This document shows positions 43,951-54,053 of a stretch of 64,000 nucleotides of DNA, one piece after another; position 1 is the stretch's first letter; each line of letters begins with the position of its first letter. The notes beneath the pieces are model-generated. The model did no database searches, was not told the origin of the DNA, and worked only from the letters and a program-made list of their open reading frames with translations. This DNA is from Enterobacter asburiae (GTDB taxonomy: Bacteria > Pseudomonadota > Gammaproteobacteria > Enterobacterales > Enterobacteriaceae): positions 46,570 to 110,569 of the forward strand of contig NZ_JAKCMV010000007.1 in assembly GCF_021440515.1 (NCBI RefSeq), given 5' to 3'. A program made the translations under genes and the position numbers.

Positions 43951-44490
43951 ATATTTACGTCGTTATATTTTTGCTATCAACATGGATTAATTTAATTGCG
44001 GCGCTCTTAAACTAGCGGGGAGTCTTCTTCCGCCGTTTATCTAGACCGCATGGCGCATCGCCAGCGCTTATTTAATTGCGTGAATGAACTATCAATTAAA
44101 GCCAAACTGATGATCTTGATCTAAATCATGTGTCTACTGAATAGGTTTAAGGGCATGTTGTTGTTTTTGTTAATGTTTACATTGAGTTGAGAGTTGCCGC
44201 TTTCGGATGCTAAATGAGGATAAGGGCTTGATTGGCTTCTGATTATGCCGTTTTTTTAACCTGTTTGATAGCAACAGGATATTTCAGGTGAAAGAGGTTG
44301 GGGTGAGTAATGAAGGTGCAGGAAGGACGATGCGGCAAATAAAAAAAGCTGCCTTGCTGCCGTAAATTACGCTTTTAACCTTCCAGGCATTAAAACGATG
44401 TGTGAAAAACGTGTTGCTCCCGGCCTTTTGCCCCGGGTAGAATGATTCATACAGTTTATGTTTCAGTAACTGATTGAATAAATTGTAATT
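43951..44490. other. Intergenic region before the thi operon
   Basis: 540 bases without a supported gene. TTGATCTAAATCAT at 44116-44129 resembles an FNR site (TTGAT-N4-ATCAA, one mismatch) but no target promoter is evident. The segment around 44335-44400 has short A-runs and could end transcription of the preceding genes. The minus-strand frame 44284-44619 overlaps the riboswitch and is not real. Confidence 0.4.
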
Positions 44491-44577
44491 TGACTCGGGG
44501 TGCCCTTCCTTGTGAAGGCTGAGAAATACCCGTATTACCTGATCTGGATAATGCCAGCGTAGGGAAGTCAGATGCCT
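44491..44577 (+). ncRNA. TPP (thiamine pyrophosphate) riboswitch
   Basis: The leader of thiM contains the conserved thi-box: GACTCGGGGTGCCCTTC, then GGCTGAGAAATACCCG, then ACCTGATCTGGATAATGCC and GCGTAGGGAAGTCA. These are the P2/P3/P4/P5 elements in order. Thiamine pyrophosphate binding normally hides the ribosome site; AGGAG at 44606-44610 is 7 bases before the thiM start and lies close enough to be controlled this way. The element needs no protein. Confidence 0.97.
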
Positions 44578-44617
44578 TCCCGGACATCGCTTCTTCACGC
44601 AAGGCAGGAGCGATACC

Positions 44618-45388
44618 ATGCAGCCTGACCTGCTCGATCTACACGTTTTACATCAGTTCCGAACCCGTTCTCCGCTTACCCATTGTATGACCAACGATGT
44701 CGTACAGACGTTCACGGCCAACGTGCTGCTGGCGCTTGGCGCGTCACCCGCGATGGTGATTGAAGCCGAAGAGGCCGAGCAGTTCGCCGCGCAGGCGGAC
44801 GCGTTGCTCATTAACGTCGGCACGCTCACCGCGCCCCGGGCGCAGTCCATGCGCCGGGCGATTGAAAGCGCCGTGGCGGCAGGCAAGCCCTGGACGCTCG
44901 ATCCGGTTGCGGTGGGGGCGCTGGCGTTTCGCACCCGCTTTTGCCAGCAAGTTCTCTCCCTCCAGCCTGCCGCCATTCGCGGTAATGCCTCCGAAATCCT
45001 TGCACTTGCCGGGATGAGCGCGGGCGGGCGCGGCGTGGATACCACCGATACCGCCGCCAGCGCGCTGCCTGCGGCAAAGGCGCTGGCGCGGCAGACCAAC
45101 GCGATTGTGGCGGTGACCGGGGAGGTGGATTACATCACCGACGGGCAGCGCACCCGGTCGATAGCGGGCGGCGATCCGCTGATGACCCGCGTGGTGGGTA
45201 CGGGCTGCGCGCTCTCGGCGGTAGTGGCGGCCAGCTGTTCGCTGCCCGGCGACAGGCTCGACAACGTGGCGGCGGCCTGCGGCTTTATGAAACGCGCCGG
45301 CTCGGTTGCCATAAGCCACTCTTGCGGCCCGGGCAGCTTCGCCAGCGCGTTCCTCGATGCGCTCTACGCGCTGGAGGATCGTGCATGA
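44618..45388 (+). CDS. thiM: Hydroxyethylthiazole kinase
   Basis: Phosphorylates 4-methyl-5-(2-hydroxyethyl)thiazole for thiamine salvage. 256 residues of the ribokinase-like ThiM family. Visible motifs: [20 protein letters not shown], the phosphate region [16 protein letters not shown], and the anion hole [14 protein letters not shown] with the catalytic cysteine. First gene under the TPP riboswitch; its stop overlaps the thiD start by 4 bases. Confidence 0.96.
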   Translation: MQPDLLDLHVLHQFRTRSPLTHCMTNDVVQTFTANVLLALGASPAMVIEAEEAEQFAAQADALLINVGTLTAPRAQSMRRAIESAVAAGKPWTLDPVAVGALAFRTRFCQQVLSLQPAAIRGNASEILALAGMSAGGRGVDTTDTAASALPAAKALARQTNAIVAVTGEVDYITDGQRTRSIAGGDPLMTRVVGTGCALSAVVAASCSLPGDRLDNVAAACGFMKRAGSVAISHSCGPGSFASAFLDALYALEDRA

Positions 45389-46185
45389 AGCGGATTAACG
45401 CATTAACCATTGCCGGGACCGATCCGAGCGGCGGGGCGGGGATCCAGGCCGATCTCAAAACCTTCTCGGCGCTGGGTGCCTACGGCTGTTCCGTTATTAC
45501 CGCGCTGGTGGCGCAAAACACGCGCGGCGTGCAGTCGGTTTACCGCATCGAGCCTGATTTTGTGGCGGCGCAGCTCGATTCGGTGTTCGGCGACGTGCGC
45601 ATTGATACCACCAAAATCGGGATGCTGGCGGAAACGGATATCGTCGAGGCGGTGGCGGAAAGGCTCAGGCGCTATCAGGTGCAAAACGTGGTGCTCGATA
45701 CCGTCATGCTGGCGAAAAGCGGCGACCCGCTGCTCTCATCCTCGGCGGTGGATACGCTGCGTAAAAAGCTGCTGCCGCAGGTGGCGCTGATCACGCCAAA
45801 TCTGCCGGAGGCCGCCGCGCTGCTCGACGCGCCGCACGCGCAAAACGAATGGGAAATGAAAGCCCAGGGCCACGCGCTGCTGGCGATGGGCTGCGGGGCG
45901 GTGCTGATGAAAGGCGGCCATCTTGATGATGCCGAAAGCCCGGACTGGCTCTTTACCCGCGACGGCGAGGTGCGTTTTACCGCCCAGCGCGTGCAGACCA
46001 AAAACACCCACGGGACAGGCTGTACGCTCTCGGCGGCGCTGGCGGCGCTGCGCCCGCGCCATCAGAACTGGGGCGATACGGTACAGGAGGCCAAGACCTG
46101 GCTCTCTGCCGCGCTGGCCAAAGCCGATACTCTGGAGGTGGGTCACGGTATTGGGCCGGTTCATCATTTTCATGAATGGTGGTAG
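45385..46185 (+). CDS. thiD: Hydroxymethylpyrimidine/phosphomethylpyrimidine kinase
   Basis: Phosphorylates HMP and then HMP-phosphate, giving the pyrimidine half of thiamine. 266 residues, starting [20 protein letters not shown] (ribokinase family), with the active-site block [16 protein letters not shown] near the C-terminus. The ATG at 45385 overlaps the thiM stop (ATGA). A frame 21 codons longer exists but lies inside thiM. No thiE follows, as in E. coli. Confidence 0.96.
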   Translation: MKRINALTIAGTDPSGGAGIQADLKTFSALGAYGCSVITALVAQNTRGVQSVYRIEPDFVAAQLDSVFGDVRIDTTKIGMLAETDIVEAVAERLRRYQVQNVVLDTVMLAKSGDPLLSSSAVDTLRKKLLPQVALITPNLPEAAALLDAPHAQNEWEMKAQGHALLAMGCGAVLMKGGHLDDAESPDWLFTRDGEVRFTAQRVQTKNTHGTGCTLSAALAALRPRHQNWGDTVQEAKTWLSAALAKADTLEVGHGIGPVHHFHEWW

Positions 46186-46227
46186 ATCGTATACTGGCAG
46201 GAAACCTCACGCCTGAGAAAAACAGAG

Positions 46228-46974
46228 ATGGAACAAGCGCATACCCGGTTAATCGAGCAGTTACTGGAGCGAATTTCCGCACCGGACAACACGCCGCTGT
46301 ACCTGAAGTTTGCCGACACGGTGAAAAACGCGGTGCGCAGCGGCGTGCTGGCGCACGGCAATATCCTGCCGGGCGAGCGCGATCTGAGTCAGTTAACCGG
46401 GGTGTCGCGCATTACGGTGCGTAAGGCGATGCAGGCGCTGGAGGAAGAGGGCGTGGTAACCCGCGCCCGCGGCTACGGCACGCAAATCAACAATATCTTT
46501 GAATACTCCCTGAAGGAGGCGCGCGGGTTTTCTCAGCAGGTGGTGCTGCGCGGCAAAACGCCCAACACGCTGTGGGTGAACAAGCGGGTGGTGAAATGCC
46601 CGGAAGAGGTCGCCAGCCAGCTCTCGCTGCCTGCGAACAGCGATGTCTTTCTGCTTAAGCGTATTCGTTACGTGGATGACGATGCCGTGTCGATTGAGGA
46701 GTCCTGGGTGCCGGTGGGGTTAATTCACGACCCGGACGCGATCGGTATTTCGCTTTACGACTATTTCCGCAGCCAGAATATCTTCCCGCAGCGCACCCGC
46801 TCCCGCGTCAGCGCCCGGATGCCGGACAGCGAATTTCAGACACACATTAAGATGGATGACAAAATTCCGGTGCTGGTGATCAAGCAGGTTGCGCTCGACC
46901 AGCAGCACCGGCCCATTGAGTACAGCATCAGCTACTGCCGCAGCGATCTATACGTCTTTGTGTGCGAGGAGTAG
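46228..46974 (+). CDS. yegW: YegW, GntR/HutC-family regulator
   Basis: A 248-residue regulator: an N-terminal winged helix (GVLAHGNILPGERDLSQLTG then VSRITVRKAMQALEEEG) and a C-terminal UTRA effector domain. It probably controls the convergent yegTUV genes; the ligand is unknown. It ends inside the 3' end of yegV by 27 bases. It follows thiD by 42 bases with no visible terminator. Confidence 0.92.
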   Translation: MEQAHTRLIEQLLERISAPDNTPLYLKFADTVKNAVRSGVLAHGNILPGERDLSQLTGVSRITVRKAMQALEEEGVVTRARGYGTQINNIFEYSLKEARGFSQQVVLRGKTPNTLWVNKRVVKCPEEVASQLSLPANSDVFLLKRIRYVDDDAVSIEESWVPVGLIHDPDAIGISLYDYFRSQNIFPQRTRSRVSARMPDSEFQTHIKMDDKIPVLVIKQVALDQQHRPIEYSISYCRSDLYVFVCEE

Positions 46975-47901
46975 TTCCTCGCGCGTTGGCGCGCAATCGC
47001 CGCCCCGGTGGCTCACCACCCAGGCGGCAACCGCGTTACCCAGCCTGACCGACTCCGCCAGGCTCCAGCCCGCCGCCAGCCCGGCAAGCGTCCCGCCCGC
47101 ATGGCTGTCTCCCGCGCCGATGGTATCCACCACGGTGGCCGCAAACGCCGGAACGTTGCCGGACTGTCCCGCCTCATACCAGGCCGCGCCGTCTTTGTCG
47201 TGACGCACAATCAGCGGCGAGCCGAAACGCTGCTGCCAGTGAGAGCCCAGCGACTCTACCTCCACGCCGAGCCTCTCTGCGGCAAGCTGCGCCTCCTGAC
47301 GGTTAAGCGAAACAATCGGTTTGCAGGCCATGATCCGCGCCATCAGGTCGTCGGGGATATCGGCAATACGCGGGCCAAAGTCGATAAATGCGGTGACGTC
47401 CTGAAGATCTTCCAGCCAGCGCGTCAGCATCTCGCCGCTCGGCGAGGCCAGCTGATAGCCCGACAGATACACCAGGCTGTTTTGCGGCACGCTAAGCGCG
47501 TCAAGCCAGCTCTGCTGCCACTGGTTCTCGACGCCGCTGAACGACATAAACGTCCGCTCGCCGTCCGGCTCCACCAGCGCCAGGCACCAGCCGTTATCGC
47601 CATTTTCGGCTTCAACGGCGCTGTGCAGATCCTGCTTTTGCATGGCGTTGCGGATTATATCCGCCCACACGCCGTGGCCGACGGGTAGCGCGTTTTGCGC
47701 CGCAATGCCGAGGCGCTTCAGGGCGATGGCAATGTTCAGCGCGCAGCCGCCGATGTTCACGCCCTGCTGTTTGAGCTCGATATCGCAGCCGCGCCAGGGC
47801 AGGGCGTAGGCGTCGGCAATGACGTCTATCACCGCCGCGCCCAGCACCGTCACCGGACGCGTGGCCTGCAATGTCTCAAGGTGTCGGGCAAACGAATTCA
47901 T
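46948..47901 (-). CDS. yegV: YegV, PfkB-family sugar kinase
   Basis: A 317-residue ribokinase-type kinase. The PfkB signature 2 reads DTIGAGDSHAGGTLAGLAAG, where the Asp is the catalytic base, and the start ALPWRGCDIELKQQGVNIGG is typical too. Probable substrate is a sugar or nucleoside released by YegU or imported by YegT; not known. Its start overlaps yegU by 4 bases. Confidence 0.93.
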   Translation of the reverse strand: MNSFARHLETLQATRPVTVLGAAVIDVIADAYALPWRGCDIELKQQGVNIGGCALNIAIALKRLGIAAQNALPVGHGVWADIIRNAMQKQDLHSAVEAENGDNGWCLALVEPDGERTFMSFSGVENQWQQSWLDALSVPQNSLVYLSGYQLASPSGEMLTRWLEDLQDVTAFIDFGPRIADIPDDLMARIMACKPIVSLNRQEAQLAAERLGVEVESLGSHWQQRFGSPLIVRHDKDGAAWYEAGQSGNVPAFAATVVDTIGAGDSHAGGTLAGLAAGWSLAESVRLGNAVAAWVVSHRGGDCAPTREELLLAHKDV

Positions 47902-48902
47902 ACCCCCTCCCGTTGCTCCCGGTAGTGCAGCAGTTTTTCGCAGTAATGGCCGAAATCAAGCTGATTGACGGCGTCGAGCTCTGCCTTCAGCGCCGGATCG
48001 ATAGCCTGTACGCCGTGCAGCGCGCCGCAGATGGCGGTCGCCATCGCGCCGATGGTGTCGGTATCGCCGCCGAGGTTAGCGCATAACATCGCGCAGCGGT
48101 TCGGGTCGGTTCCGGCCAGTTCGACCATCGCGATGGCCGCCGGAACGGACTCGATGGTGTTGGTGCCCGCACCGACCAGCTGATACACCTGCTCGCTGGC
48201 CGATTCCGTGCCGTTGGCTTCGCGCACGACCTTGAGCGCCAGTTCGATACGTGCCGCCAGCGAAGCGCTGAAGGTGGTGCTTTTCCCCTCCTGAGCGTAG
48301 CGCGCGATCCCCGGCAGGGCATCAACGATGTTCTGCCAGCGCTCCCCGTCAATCGCGCGGGAAATCGCCCAGGCAATGACCACCGCACCGGCAACGGCGA
48401 GGTCGGATTTATGGGTTGGGCTGGAGGCCAGCGCGACCTGCTCAACAAAGTGTTCGAGGCGGGTCGCCGGCAGCAGGCAGCCCAGCGGGGAGGCGCGCAT
48501 CGCCGCCCCGTTGGTGACGCCGTTGTTCTCCAGTTCGCTTACCGGTTTGCCGTCACGAATGGCGTTCAGCGCGATTTTAGAGGTCGGGCCGAGCACGTTT
48601 TTATTGAACGCGTCGAACCCTTCCGCCCAGCGCAAAATGTGTCTGCCGATAGTGTCGGCGTTGATCTCGCCGTCGCACTCGATGATGGCGTCCGCGAGGC
48701 ACAGCGCCATTGAAGTGTCGTCGGTAAACTCGGCGCGGTTGAAATAGCAGGCGGCGTTATTCTCCGCAGGCCCCGGCAGGAAACGATCGATCCAGCCGAA
48801 GTGCGCCTTCACGCGCTTGCGCGGCCACAGCTCAGACGGCATGCCCATCGCATCCCCCAACGCCTGCCCGTAAAGAGCACCGAGAACACGTTCTTGTTTC
48901 AT
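47898..48902 (-). CDS. yegU: YegU, ADP-ribosylglycohydrolase-family protein
   Basis: A 334-residue ADP-ribosylglycohydrolase (DraG-like) enzyme. The two metal-binding patches are TDDTSMALCLADAI and GGDTDTIGAMATAICGAL. These enzymes remove ADP-ribose from proteins or small molecules and need magnesium. The target here is unknown. It lies between the importer yegT and the kinase yegV, so it may act on an imported nucleoside-like compound. Overlaps both neighbours by 4 bases. Confidence 0.93.
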   Translation of the reverse strand: MKQERVLGALYGQALGDAMGMPSELWPRKRVKAHFGWIDRFLPGPAENNAACYFNRAEFTDDTSMALCLADAIIECDGEINADTIGRHILRWAEGFDAFNKNVLGPTSKIALNAIRDGKPVSELENNGVTNGAAMRASPLGCLLPATRLEHFVEQVALASSPTHKSDLAVAGAVVIAWAISRAIDGERWQNIVDALPGIARYAQEGKSTTFSASLAARIELALKVVREANGTESASEQVYQLVGAGTNTIESVPAAIAMVELAGTDPNRCAMLCANLGGDTDTIGAMATAICGALHGVQAIDPALKAELDAVNQLDFGHYCEKLLHYREQREGV

Positions 48903-50176
48903 TTAACTTCCCCTTGTGTCAGCGCGGTATCGCCATCAACCACCTCAATTGCGGTGATCTCTTTATCCGATTCGCGGAAAAACAGCATAAACAGCACGGC
49001 AATCACGGCAATCATGATCCCGCCGAATGCCCACATTCCGGCCCAGTTGAAGGTCAGCCCGTTCACCGGCTCTTTGTATGCGAACATTTTTTCCATCATC
49101 ACGCCGCCCAGGCGGTAGCCCAGCAGGCTACCAAAGCCCTGACAGCACAGCGTAATCAGGCCCTGCGCCGCGGTGCGCATATGCGCGGGCGCTTTTTTGT
49201 CCACGTAGATGTACGCGGTCACGTAATAGAAGTCGTAGCTCACGCCGTGCAGCAGAATGCCGAGGAACAGCAGGGCGTAGGTGAAGTATTGCTCCGCGCC
49301 GCCGTAAACGAAAAAGCCGTAGCGGATGGCGGCGGTAATCAGGCCCAGTAGTAAGACCTTCTTAATACCAAAGCGTTTGGTAAAGAACGGCAGGGCGAGC
49401 ATAAAGAAGATTTCGGAGAACTGGCCGAGGGTCATCCAGCCGGTGGCGTTTTTCATCCCCACTTCGGTGAGATAGCCGTTGGCGAAGATGTAGTAGAAGG
49501 CCAGCGGCATGGCGAACAGGAACGAGCAGAAGAAGAACACCAGGAAGTTCTTGTCGCGCAGCAGGATCAGCGCGTCGAGGCCGAGCATCACCTTGAAGTC
49601 CAGCTTGCCGGTGCTCTTCGGCGGCGTGTTCGGCAGGAACAGGGCAAACACGCCCAGCAGCGCGGAGCTGGCGGCGGTCATCAGCAGCGGAATGTTGGTA
49701 TCCGAAATGTCGCTGTAGCCGAGCATCTGCGGCAGAAACCCGCAGGCGAGGCCGGAGGCGATCCAGCCGATGGTGCCCATCACGCGGATGCGCGGGAAGT
49801 CCGCTTCCACATCGTCCACGTTGGCGAAGGCGATGCTGTTGGTGAGCGCGATGGTCGGCATATAGGTCAGGGAGTAGATCAGCAGCAGCGGGAAGAAGGT
49901 GCTGAACTGGGTTTGCTGCGCGGCGAAGTACATCAAAATCGCGCCGGCGAACATCAGCACCGACAGCACCTTCTGGGCGGCGAAGAAGCGGTCGGTCAGC
50001 GAGCCGACGAGAATAGGCGAGAGGATCGCGGCGATGGCGGTACAGGCATAAGACCAGCCAATTTCTCCGGCGGTAAAGCCGCTTTTGCTCAGCCAGAGCC
50101 ACAGCGGCACAAACCACGCGCCCCAGATAAACCATTCAACAAACATCATGAATGACAGTTGGACTTTCGTTTTCAT
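48899..50176 (-). CDS. yegT: YegT, nucleoside/H+ symporter family transporter
   Basis: A 425-residue major facilitator of the nucleoside:H+ symporter group (like NupG and XapB). Twelve hydrophobic segments; the start MKTKVQLSFMMFVEWFIWGA matches the family. It is the first gene of yegTUV and lies divergent from fbaB. AGGATTAAACA precedes the ATG. Substrate is unknown, probably a nucleoside. Confidence 0.93.
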   Translation of the reverse strand: MKTKVQLSFMMFVEWFIWGAWFVPLWLWLSKSGFTAGEIGWSYACTAIAAILSPILVGSLTDRFFAAQKVLSVLMFAGAILMYFAAQQTQFSTFFPLLLIYSLTYMPTIALTNSIAFANVDDVEADFPRIRVMGTIGWIASGLACGFLPQMLGYSDISDTNIPLLMTAASSALLGVFALFLPNTPPKSTGKLDFKVMLGLDALILLRDKNFLVFFFCSFLFAMPLAFYYIFANGYLTEVGMKNATGWMTLGQFSEIFFMLALPFFTKRFGIKKVLLLGLITAAIRYGFFVYGGAEQYFTYALLFLGILLHGVSYDFYYVTAYIYVDKKAPAHMRTAAQGLITLCCQGFGSLLGYRLGGVMMEKMFAYKEPVNGLTFNWAGMWAFGGIMIAVIAVLFMLFFRESDKEITAIEVVDGDTALTQGEVK

Positions 50177-50426
50177 TGTTTAATCCTGCATGTCAGAGAG
50201 GGTACGCCTTTAACATACCACTCAATAATACCTTTTAAATACCTTTGGCGTGAATGTATGACCGGTGTAACATTTTTGTTGTAAATGAATCGAGCCAGCA
50301 GATTGTGCTTAAAAAAGTTGCAGACGCTGGAAAATCTGTTAAGTCGGTACCAGGATTAGTCTGCCTGCACACTCCAGGCTTGGATCACACGCTCCGACCT
50401 CACGTCGGACTTACGGGAGCATCACT

Positions 50427-51479
50427 ATGACTGATATTGCGCAGTTGCTTGGCAAAGACGCCGACAGCCTTTTACAGCATCGTTGTATGACCATTCCAGC
50501 CGACCAGCTTTACCTGCCTGGCCATGATTACGTTGACCGCGTGATGGTCGACAATAACCGCCCGCCTGCCGTGCTGCGAAACATGCAGACGCTCTATAAT
50601 ACCGGACGTCTGGCTGGCACAGGTTACCTGTCTATTCTGCCGGTTGACCAGGGCGTTGAGCACTCTGCGGGGGCCTCGTTTGCCGCCAACCCGCTCTATT
50701 TCGATCCGAAGAACATTGTTGAGCTGGCGATTGAAGCTGGCTGTAACTGCGTGGCGTCGACCTACGGCGTGCTCGCCTCCGTGTCCCGCCGTTACGCGCA
50801 CCGCATTCCGTTCCTCGTGAAGCTGAACCACAACGAAACCCTGAGCTATCCAACCGAATATGACCAGACCCTGTACGCCAGCGTCGAGCAGGCGTTCAAC
50901 ATGGGCGCGGTGGCGGTTGGGGCAACCATCTACTTCGGCTCCGAGCAGTCGCGCCGTCAGATTGAAGAGATCTCTGCGGCGTTTGAGCGCGCGCACGAGC
51001 TGGGCATGGTGACGGTGCTGTGGGCCTATCTGCGTAACGAAGCGTTCAAAAAAGACGGCGTGGATTACCACGTATCCGCCGACCTGACCGGGCAGGCTAA
51101 CCATCTGGCGGCCACCATCGGCGCGGATATCGTGAAGCAGAAAATGGCCGAGAATAACGGCGGGTATAAGGCGGTGAACTTCGGGTACACCGACGACCGC
51201 GTCTACAGCAAGCTGACCAGCGATAACCCTATCGACCTGGTGCGCTATCAGCTGGCGAACTGCTATATGGGCCGCGCGGGGCTGATTAACTCCGGCGGCG
51301 CGGCGGGCGGCGAAACCGACCTGACCGATGCGGTGCGCACGGCGGTGATCAATAAACGCGCGGGCGGCATGGGGCTGATCCTCGGCCGTAAGGCGTTCAA
51401 AAAGTCGATGGCCGACGGCGTGAAGCTGATTAACGCGGTGCAGGATGTGTACCTGGATAAGAAGGTTACTATCGCCTGA
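50427..51479 (+). CDS. fbaB: Class I fructose-bisphosphate aldolase FbaB (DhnA family)
   Basis: Schiff-base aldolase that splits fructose 1,6-bisphosphate, used mainly in gluconeogenesis on C3 substrates in enterobacteria. 350 residues, same as E. coli FbaB, nearly identical ([20 protein letters not shown]). The DhnA core is seen in [31 protein letters not shown] and the likely Schiff-base lysine in [22 protein letters not shown] precedes the ATG. Confidence 0.97.
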   Translation: MTDIAQLLGKDADSLLQHRCMTIPADQLYLPGHDYVDRVMVDNNRPPAVLRNMQTLYNTGRLAGTGYLSILPVDQGVEHSAGASFAANPLYFDPKNIVELAIEAGCNCVASTYGVLASVSRRYAHRIPFLVKLNHNETLSYPTEYDQTLYASVEQAFNMGAVAVGATIYFGSEQSRRQIEEISAAFERAHELGMVTVLWAYLRNEAFKKDGVDYHVSADLTGQANHLAATIGADIVKQKMAENNGGYKAVNFGYTDDRVYSKLTSDNPIDLVRYQLANCYMGRAGLINSGGAAGGETDLTDAVRTAVINKRAGGMGLILGRKAFKKSMADGVKLINAVQDVYLDKKVTIA

Positions 51480-51485
51480 GCAGGC

Positions 51486-51510
51486 GGCCCGCCTCGTGCG
51501 GGCCGTTTTA
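51486..51510 (+). terminator. Terminator of fbaB
   Basis: Stem GGCCCGC (51486-51492) / GCGGGCC (51498-51504) with loop CTCGT, then GTTTTA. Confidence 0.85.
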
Positions 51511-51533
51511 ATGAGGCTACACAGCGCGGAAGA

Positions 51534-52475
51534 CTAGCGGGTTAATAGCCAGCGGGCGGTGTGTTCATCGGTCACCAGGCCATTGATCCACTTGCCTTTT
51601 AATGCCGCCAGAATGGCCGGGCGTTTGTCCTCGCCGCAGGCCGCCGCAATGCGCGGGCAGGGATTCTGGCGAATATCGTAGCTGGTGATCAGGCTGTTGA
51701 TCAGGGTATCGACGACCTGGCCTTCAGCGTCAATAAAGCGGCCAAGAATTTCCCCCACCCCGCCGTGAGCGGTTAATTCATCAAGCTGGGCCCGATTGAT
51801 AAACCCGTCTTTGAAGATCGGGCTTTGCACGCCCAGGGCGCCAATACCGACAAAAATCACATCGGCTTCCTGCGCCGCCGACGAAACGTTGTGAAACAGA
51901 CGGGTGCCGCACCACAGCTTGTGCTCTTCGCGAGATTGCGCGTAGCGTGGGGCGGGCCACTGATAATATTTGCCCTGGATTTTACTCGCCAGCAGCAGGG
52001 GCACATCGTCGTAATAGTTACACTGCCCGTGCTCGTTCATGGCGCTGATCAGCGCCACGCACCGGCTGTTCGGGCTGTCAAAATCGATGCGTTTGATGGT
52101 TTTTTTCAGCGTCAGACCGGAGCCAATCCCCACCACCCTGCGCGCGTCGCCCTGTAGGTAGCGGGCCATCAGCTGATAGCAGCCGAACGTCACCGCATCC
52201 AGCGTGCTCTCGCTGCTGTAGACGGGCACGATGGTGCAGTCGCTGAGCTGGTACTTCTCCTGCAACAGCTGTGCATAGTCAAGGCAGTGAGCGACAGGGT
52301 GATGCAGCCCTATTGAGACAATGCCTTCTTCCTTGGCGGCGGCCAGCAGACGCTGCACAACGGGTCTTGATGTCCCAAGCTGGCTGGCAATTTCGCTCTG
52401 GTTTAACCCGGTGACGTAATACATCCATGCGGCTCTGACCTTCTGATCCAGCCTGATGTCATCTTCTTTGCTCAC
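51534..52475 (-). CDS. dalR: DalR, SorC-family regulator of the D-arabinitol operon
   Basis: A 313-residue SorC/DeoR-type regulator with an N-terminal helix-turn-helix (VTGLNQSEIASQLGTSRPVV) and a sugar-binding C-terminal domain (VGIGSGLTLKKTI, IFVGIGALGVQSPIF). Position divergent from dalD supports identification as the D-arabinitol repressor known from Klebsiella. AAGCAAAG is the only purine-rich stretch upstream. Ligand is expected to be D-arabinitol; this is inferred. Confidence 0.85.
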   Translation of the reverse strand: MSKEDDIRLDQKVRAAWMYYVTGLNQSEIASQLGTSRPVVQRLLAAAKEEGIVSIGLHHPVAHCLDYAQLLQEKYQLSDCTIVPVYSSESTLDAVTFGCYQLMARYLQGDARRVVGIGSGLTLKKTIKRIDFDSPNSRCVALISAMNEHGQCNYYDDVPLLLASKIQGKYYQWPAPRYAQSREEHKLWCGTRLFHNVSSAAQEADVIFVGIGALGVQSPIFKDGFINRAQLDELTAHGGVGEILGRFIDAEGQVVDTLINSLITSYDIRQNPCPRIAAACGEDKRPAILAALKGKWINGLVTDEHTARWLLTR

Positions 52476-52571
52476 GCTTTGCTGCCTCGATAGTAGGGCC
52501 TAATGCCTGACCGATAAGGCGCCATTCTGGCGGCTGCTCAGCGGGGAGGCAAGTGTTTTGCTCGTAATTGG

Positions 52572-52635
52572 TCATTTGTAATTTTTATGGGCATTTGTTC
52601 TTTTGTGATCTAACGCTCTTAATTTACACAAATGA
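52572..52635. promoter_or_regulatory. Repeated ATTTGT half-sites between dalR and dalD
   Basis: TCATTTGT (52572-52579) and its inverted copy ACAAATGA (52628-52635) are 48 bases apart, and a third related element GCATTTGTTC lies at 52591-52600. This spacing between the divergent dalR and dalD would suit a regulator such as DalR. The elements are seen; the binding is inferred. Confidence 0.45.
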
Positions 52636-52676
52636 TTAACTACAGTGCTTACATAACCTCACAGGAGAGCAGAACA

Positions 52677-54044
52677 ATGCACAAGCAAAATACCTGGCTT
52701 CACATCGGATTAGGATCTTTCCACCGGGCGCATCAGGCGTGGTACTTACATCGCCTGATCGCCGCAGGCGACACCCGCTGGCATATCGCGGCGGGTAATA
52801 TTCGTAACGATGCCGAGAACGTGGTGCAGGCGCTGGCGGCTCAGCAGGGGCGCTATGTGCTGGAAACCGTCAGCCCGGCGGGGGAGCGCGAATACGAAGA
52901 GATCGCCTCTATTCAAAAACTGCTGCCGTGGCAGGCGGATCTCCAGCCGCTGATCGCCGAAGGTGCCAGCCCGCAGACCAAAGTGATCGCCTTTACCGTG
53001 ACGGAAGGGGGCTACTACCTGAACACTCACCATAAGCTGGAGGTGACCAACCCGGATCTGGCAGGCGACTTGCAGGGTGCCTGCAACACCATCTACGGCA
53101 CGATCGCCCGCATTCTTGAAGCGCGTATGGCTAACGGTGCCGGGCCGTTAACCCTGCTGAACTGCGATAACGTGCGCCATAACGGCGAGCGCTTCCACGA
53201 CGGGCTGGTGGAGTTTTTACACCTGACCCGGCGGCAGGCGGTTATCGACTGGCTGCGCGTTAACGCTACCTGCCCGAACACGATGGTCGACCGCATTACG
53301 CCGCGCCCGGCCGCCGATCTTCCGGCGCGAATTAAAGCGCAAACCGGCATCGACGATCGCGTGCCGGTGATGGGTGAAACCTTTATCCAGTGGGTCATTG
53401 AGGACAACTTCCGCGACGCGCGCCCGGCGCTGGAAAACGTCGGCGTGGAGCTGGTGGAATCGGTCATTCCCTACGAAGAGGCGAAGATCCGCATCCTTAA
53501 TGCGTCCCACAGTTGCATCGCCTGGGCGGGAACGCTCATCGGCCAGCGCTATATCCATGAAAGCACGCTCACCGATTTCATCTATCAGATAGCCGATCGC
53601 TACGTGACGGAAGATGTTATCCCAAGCCTTGGCGATAACGGCATCGATTTACCCCTCTATCGCGACGTGGTGCTTAAGCGCTTCACCAACCCCTACATTC
53701 AGGATACCAACCAGCGGGTCGCGGCCGACGGATTTTCCAAGATCCCGGCGATGATCGCGCCAACCCTGCGGGAATGTTATCAGCGCGGCGCCCGCCCGGA
53801 GGCCACCGCCATGCTGCCGGCGCTGTTCTTCGTCTTTATGCAGCAGTGGCATCTCGGCAAACTGCCTTATGAGTACCAGGACGGCATCCTGGACGCGGAC
53901 GCGGTGCACGCCATATTCGAGGCGGCCGATCCTGTTGCGGTATATGCCGGGGATAAAGCCCTGTTTGGCGATCTGTGCGAGCGGGCGGATTTTGTTGCGC
54001 TCATGCGCGAGAAGATTGCCGCCGTCAATACGCTTATCGGTTAA
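52677..54044 (+). CDS. dalD: DalD, D-arabinitol 4-dehydrogenase
   Basis: Oxidises D-arabinitol to D-xylulose with NAD. 455 residues of the long-chain mannitol dehydrogenase family; start [20 protein letters not shown] and the catalytic block [20 protein letters not shown] are characteristic. The length and sequence match Klebsiella DalD as I know it. The frame runs 15 codons further up, but AGGAG at 52663-52667 points to the ATG at 52677. First gene of dalDKT. Confidence 0.93.
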   Translation: MHKQNTWLHIGLGSFHRAHQAWYLHRLIAAGDTRWHIAAGNIRNDAENVVQALAAQQGRYVLETVSPAGEREYEEIASIQKLLPWQADLQPLIAEGASPQTKVIAFTVTEGGYYLNTHHKLEVTNPDLAGDLQGACNTIYGTIARILEARMANGAGPLTLLNCDNVRHNGERFHDGLVEFLHLTRRQAVIDWLRVNATCPNTMVDRITPRPAADLPARIKAQTGIDDRVPVMGETFIQWVIEDNFRDARPALENVGVELVESVIPYEEAKIRILNASHSCIAWAGTLIGQRYIHESTLTDFIYQIADRYVTEDVIPSLGDNGIDLPLYRDVVLKRFTNPYIQDTNQRVAADGFSKIPAMIAPTLRECYQRGARPEATAMLPALFFVFMQQWHLGKLPYEYQDGILDADAVHAIFEAADPVAVYAGDKALFGDLCERADFVALMREKIAAVNTLIG

Positions 54045-54053
54045 GGAGGCGCT

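Noticed and set aside
44284..44619. 111-codon minus-strand frame
   Set aside because: It covers the TPP riboswitch and the thiM start, which explain that sequence.
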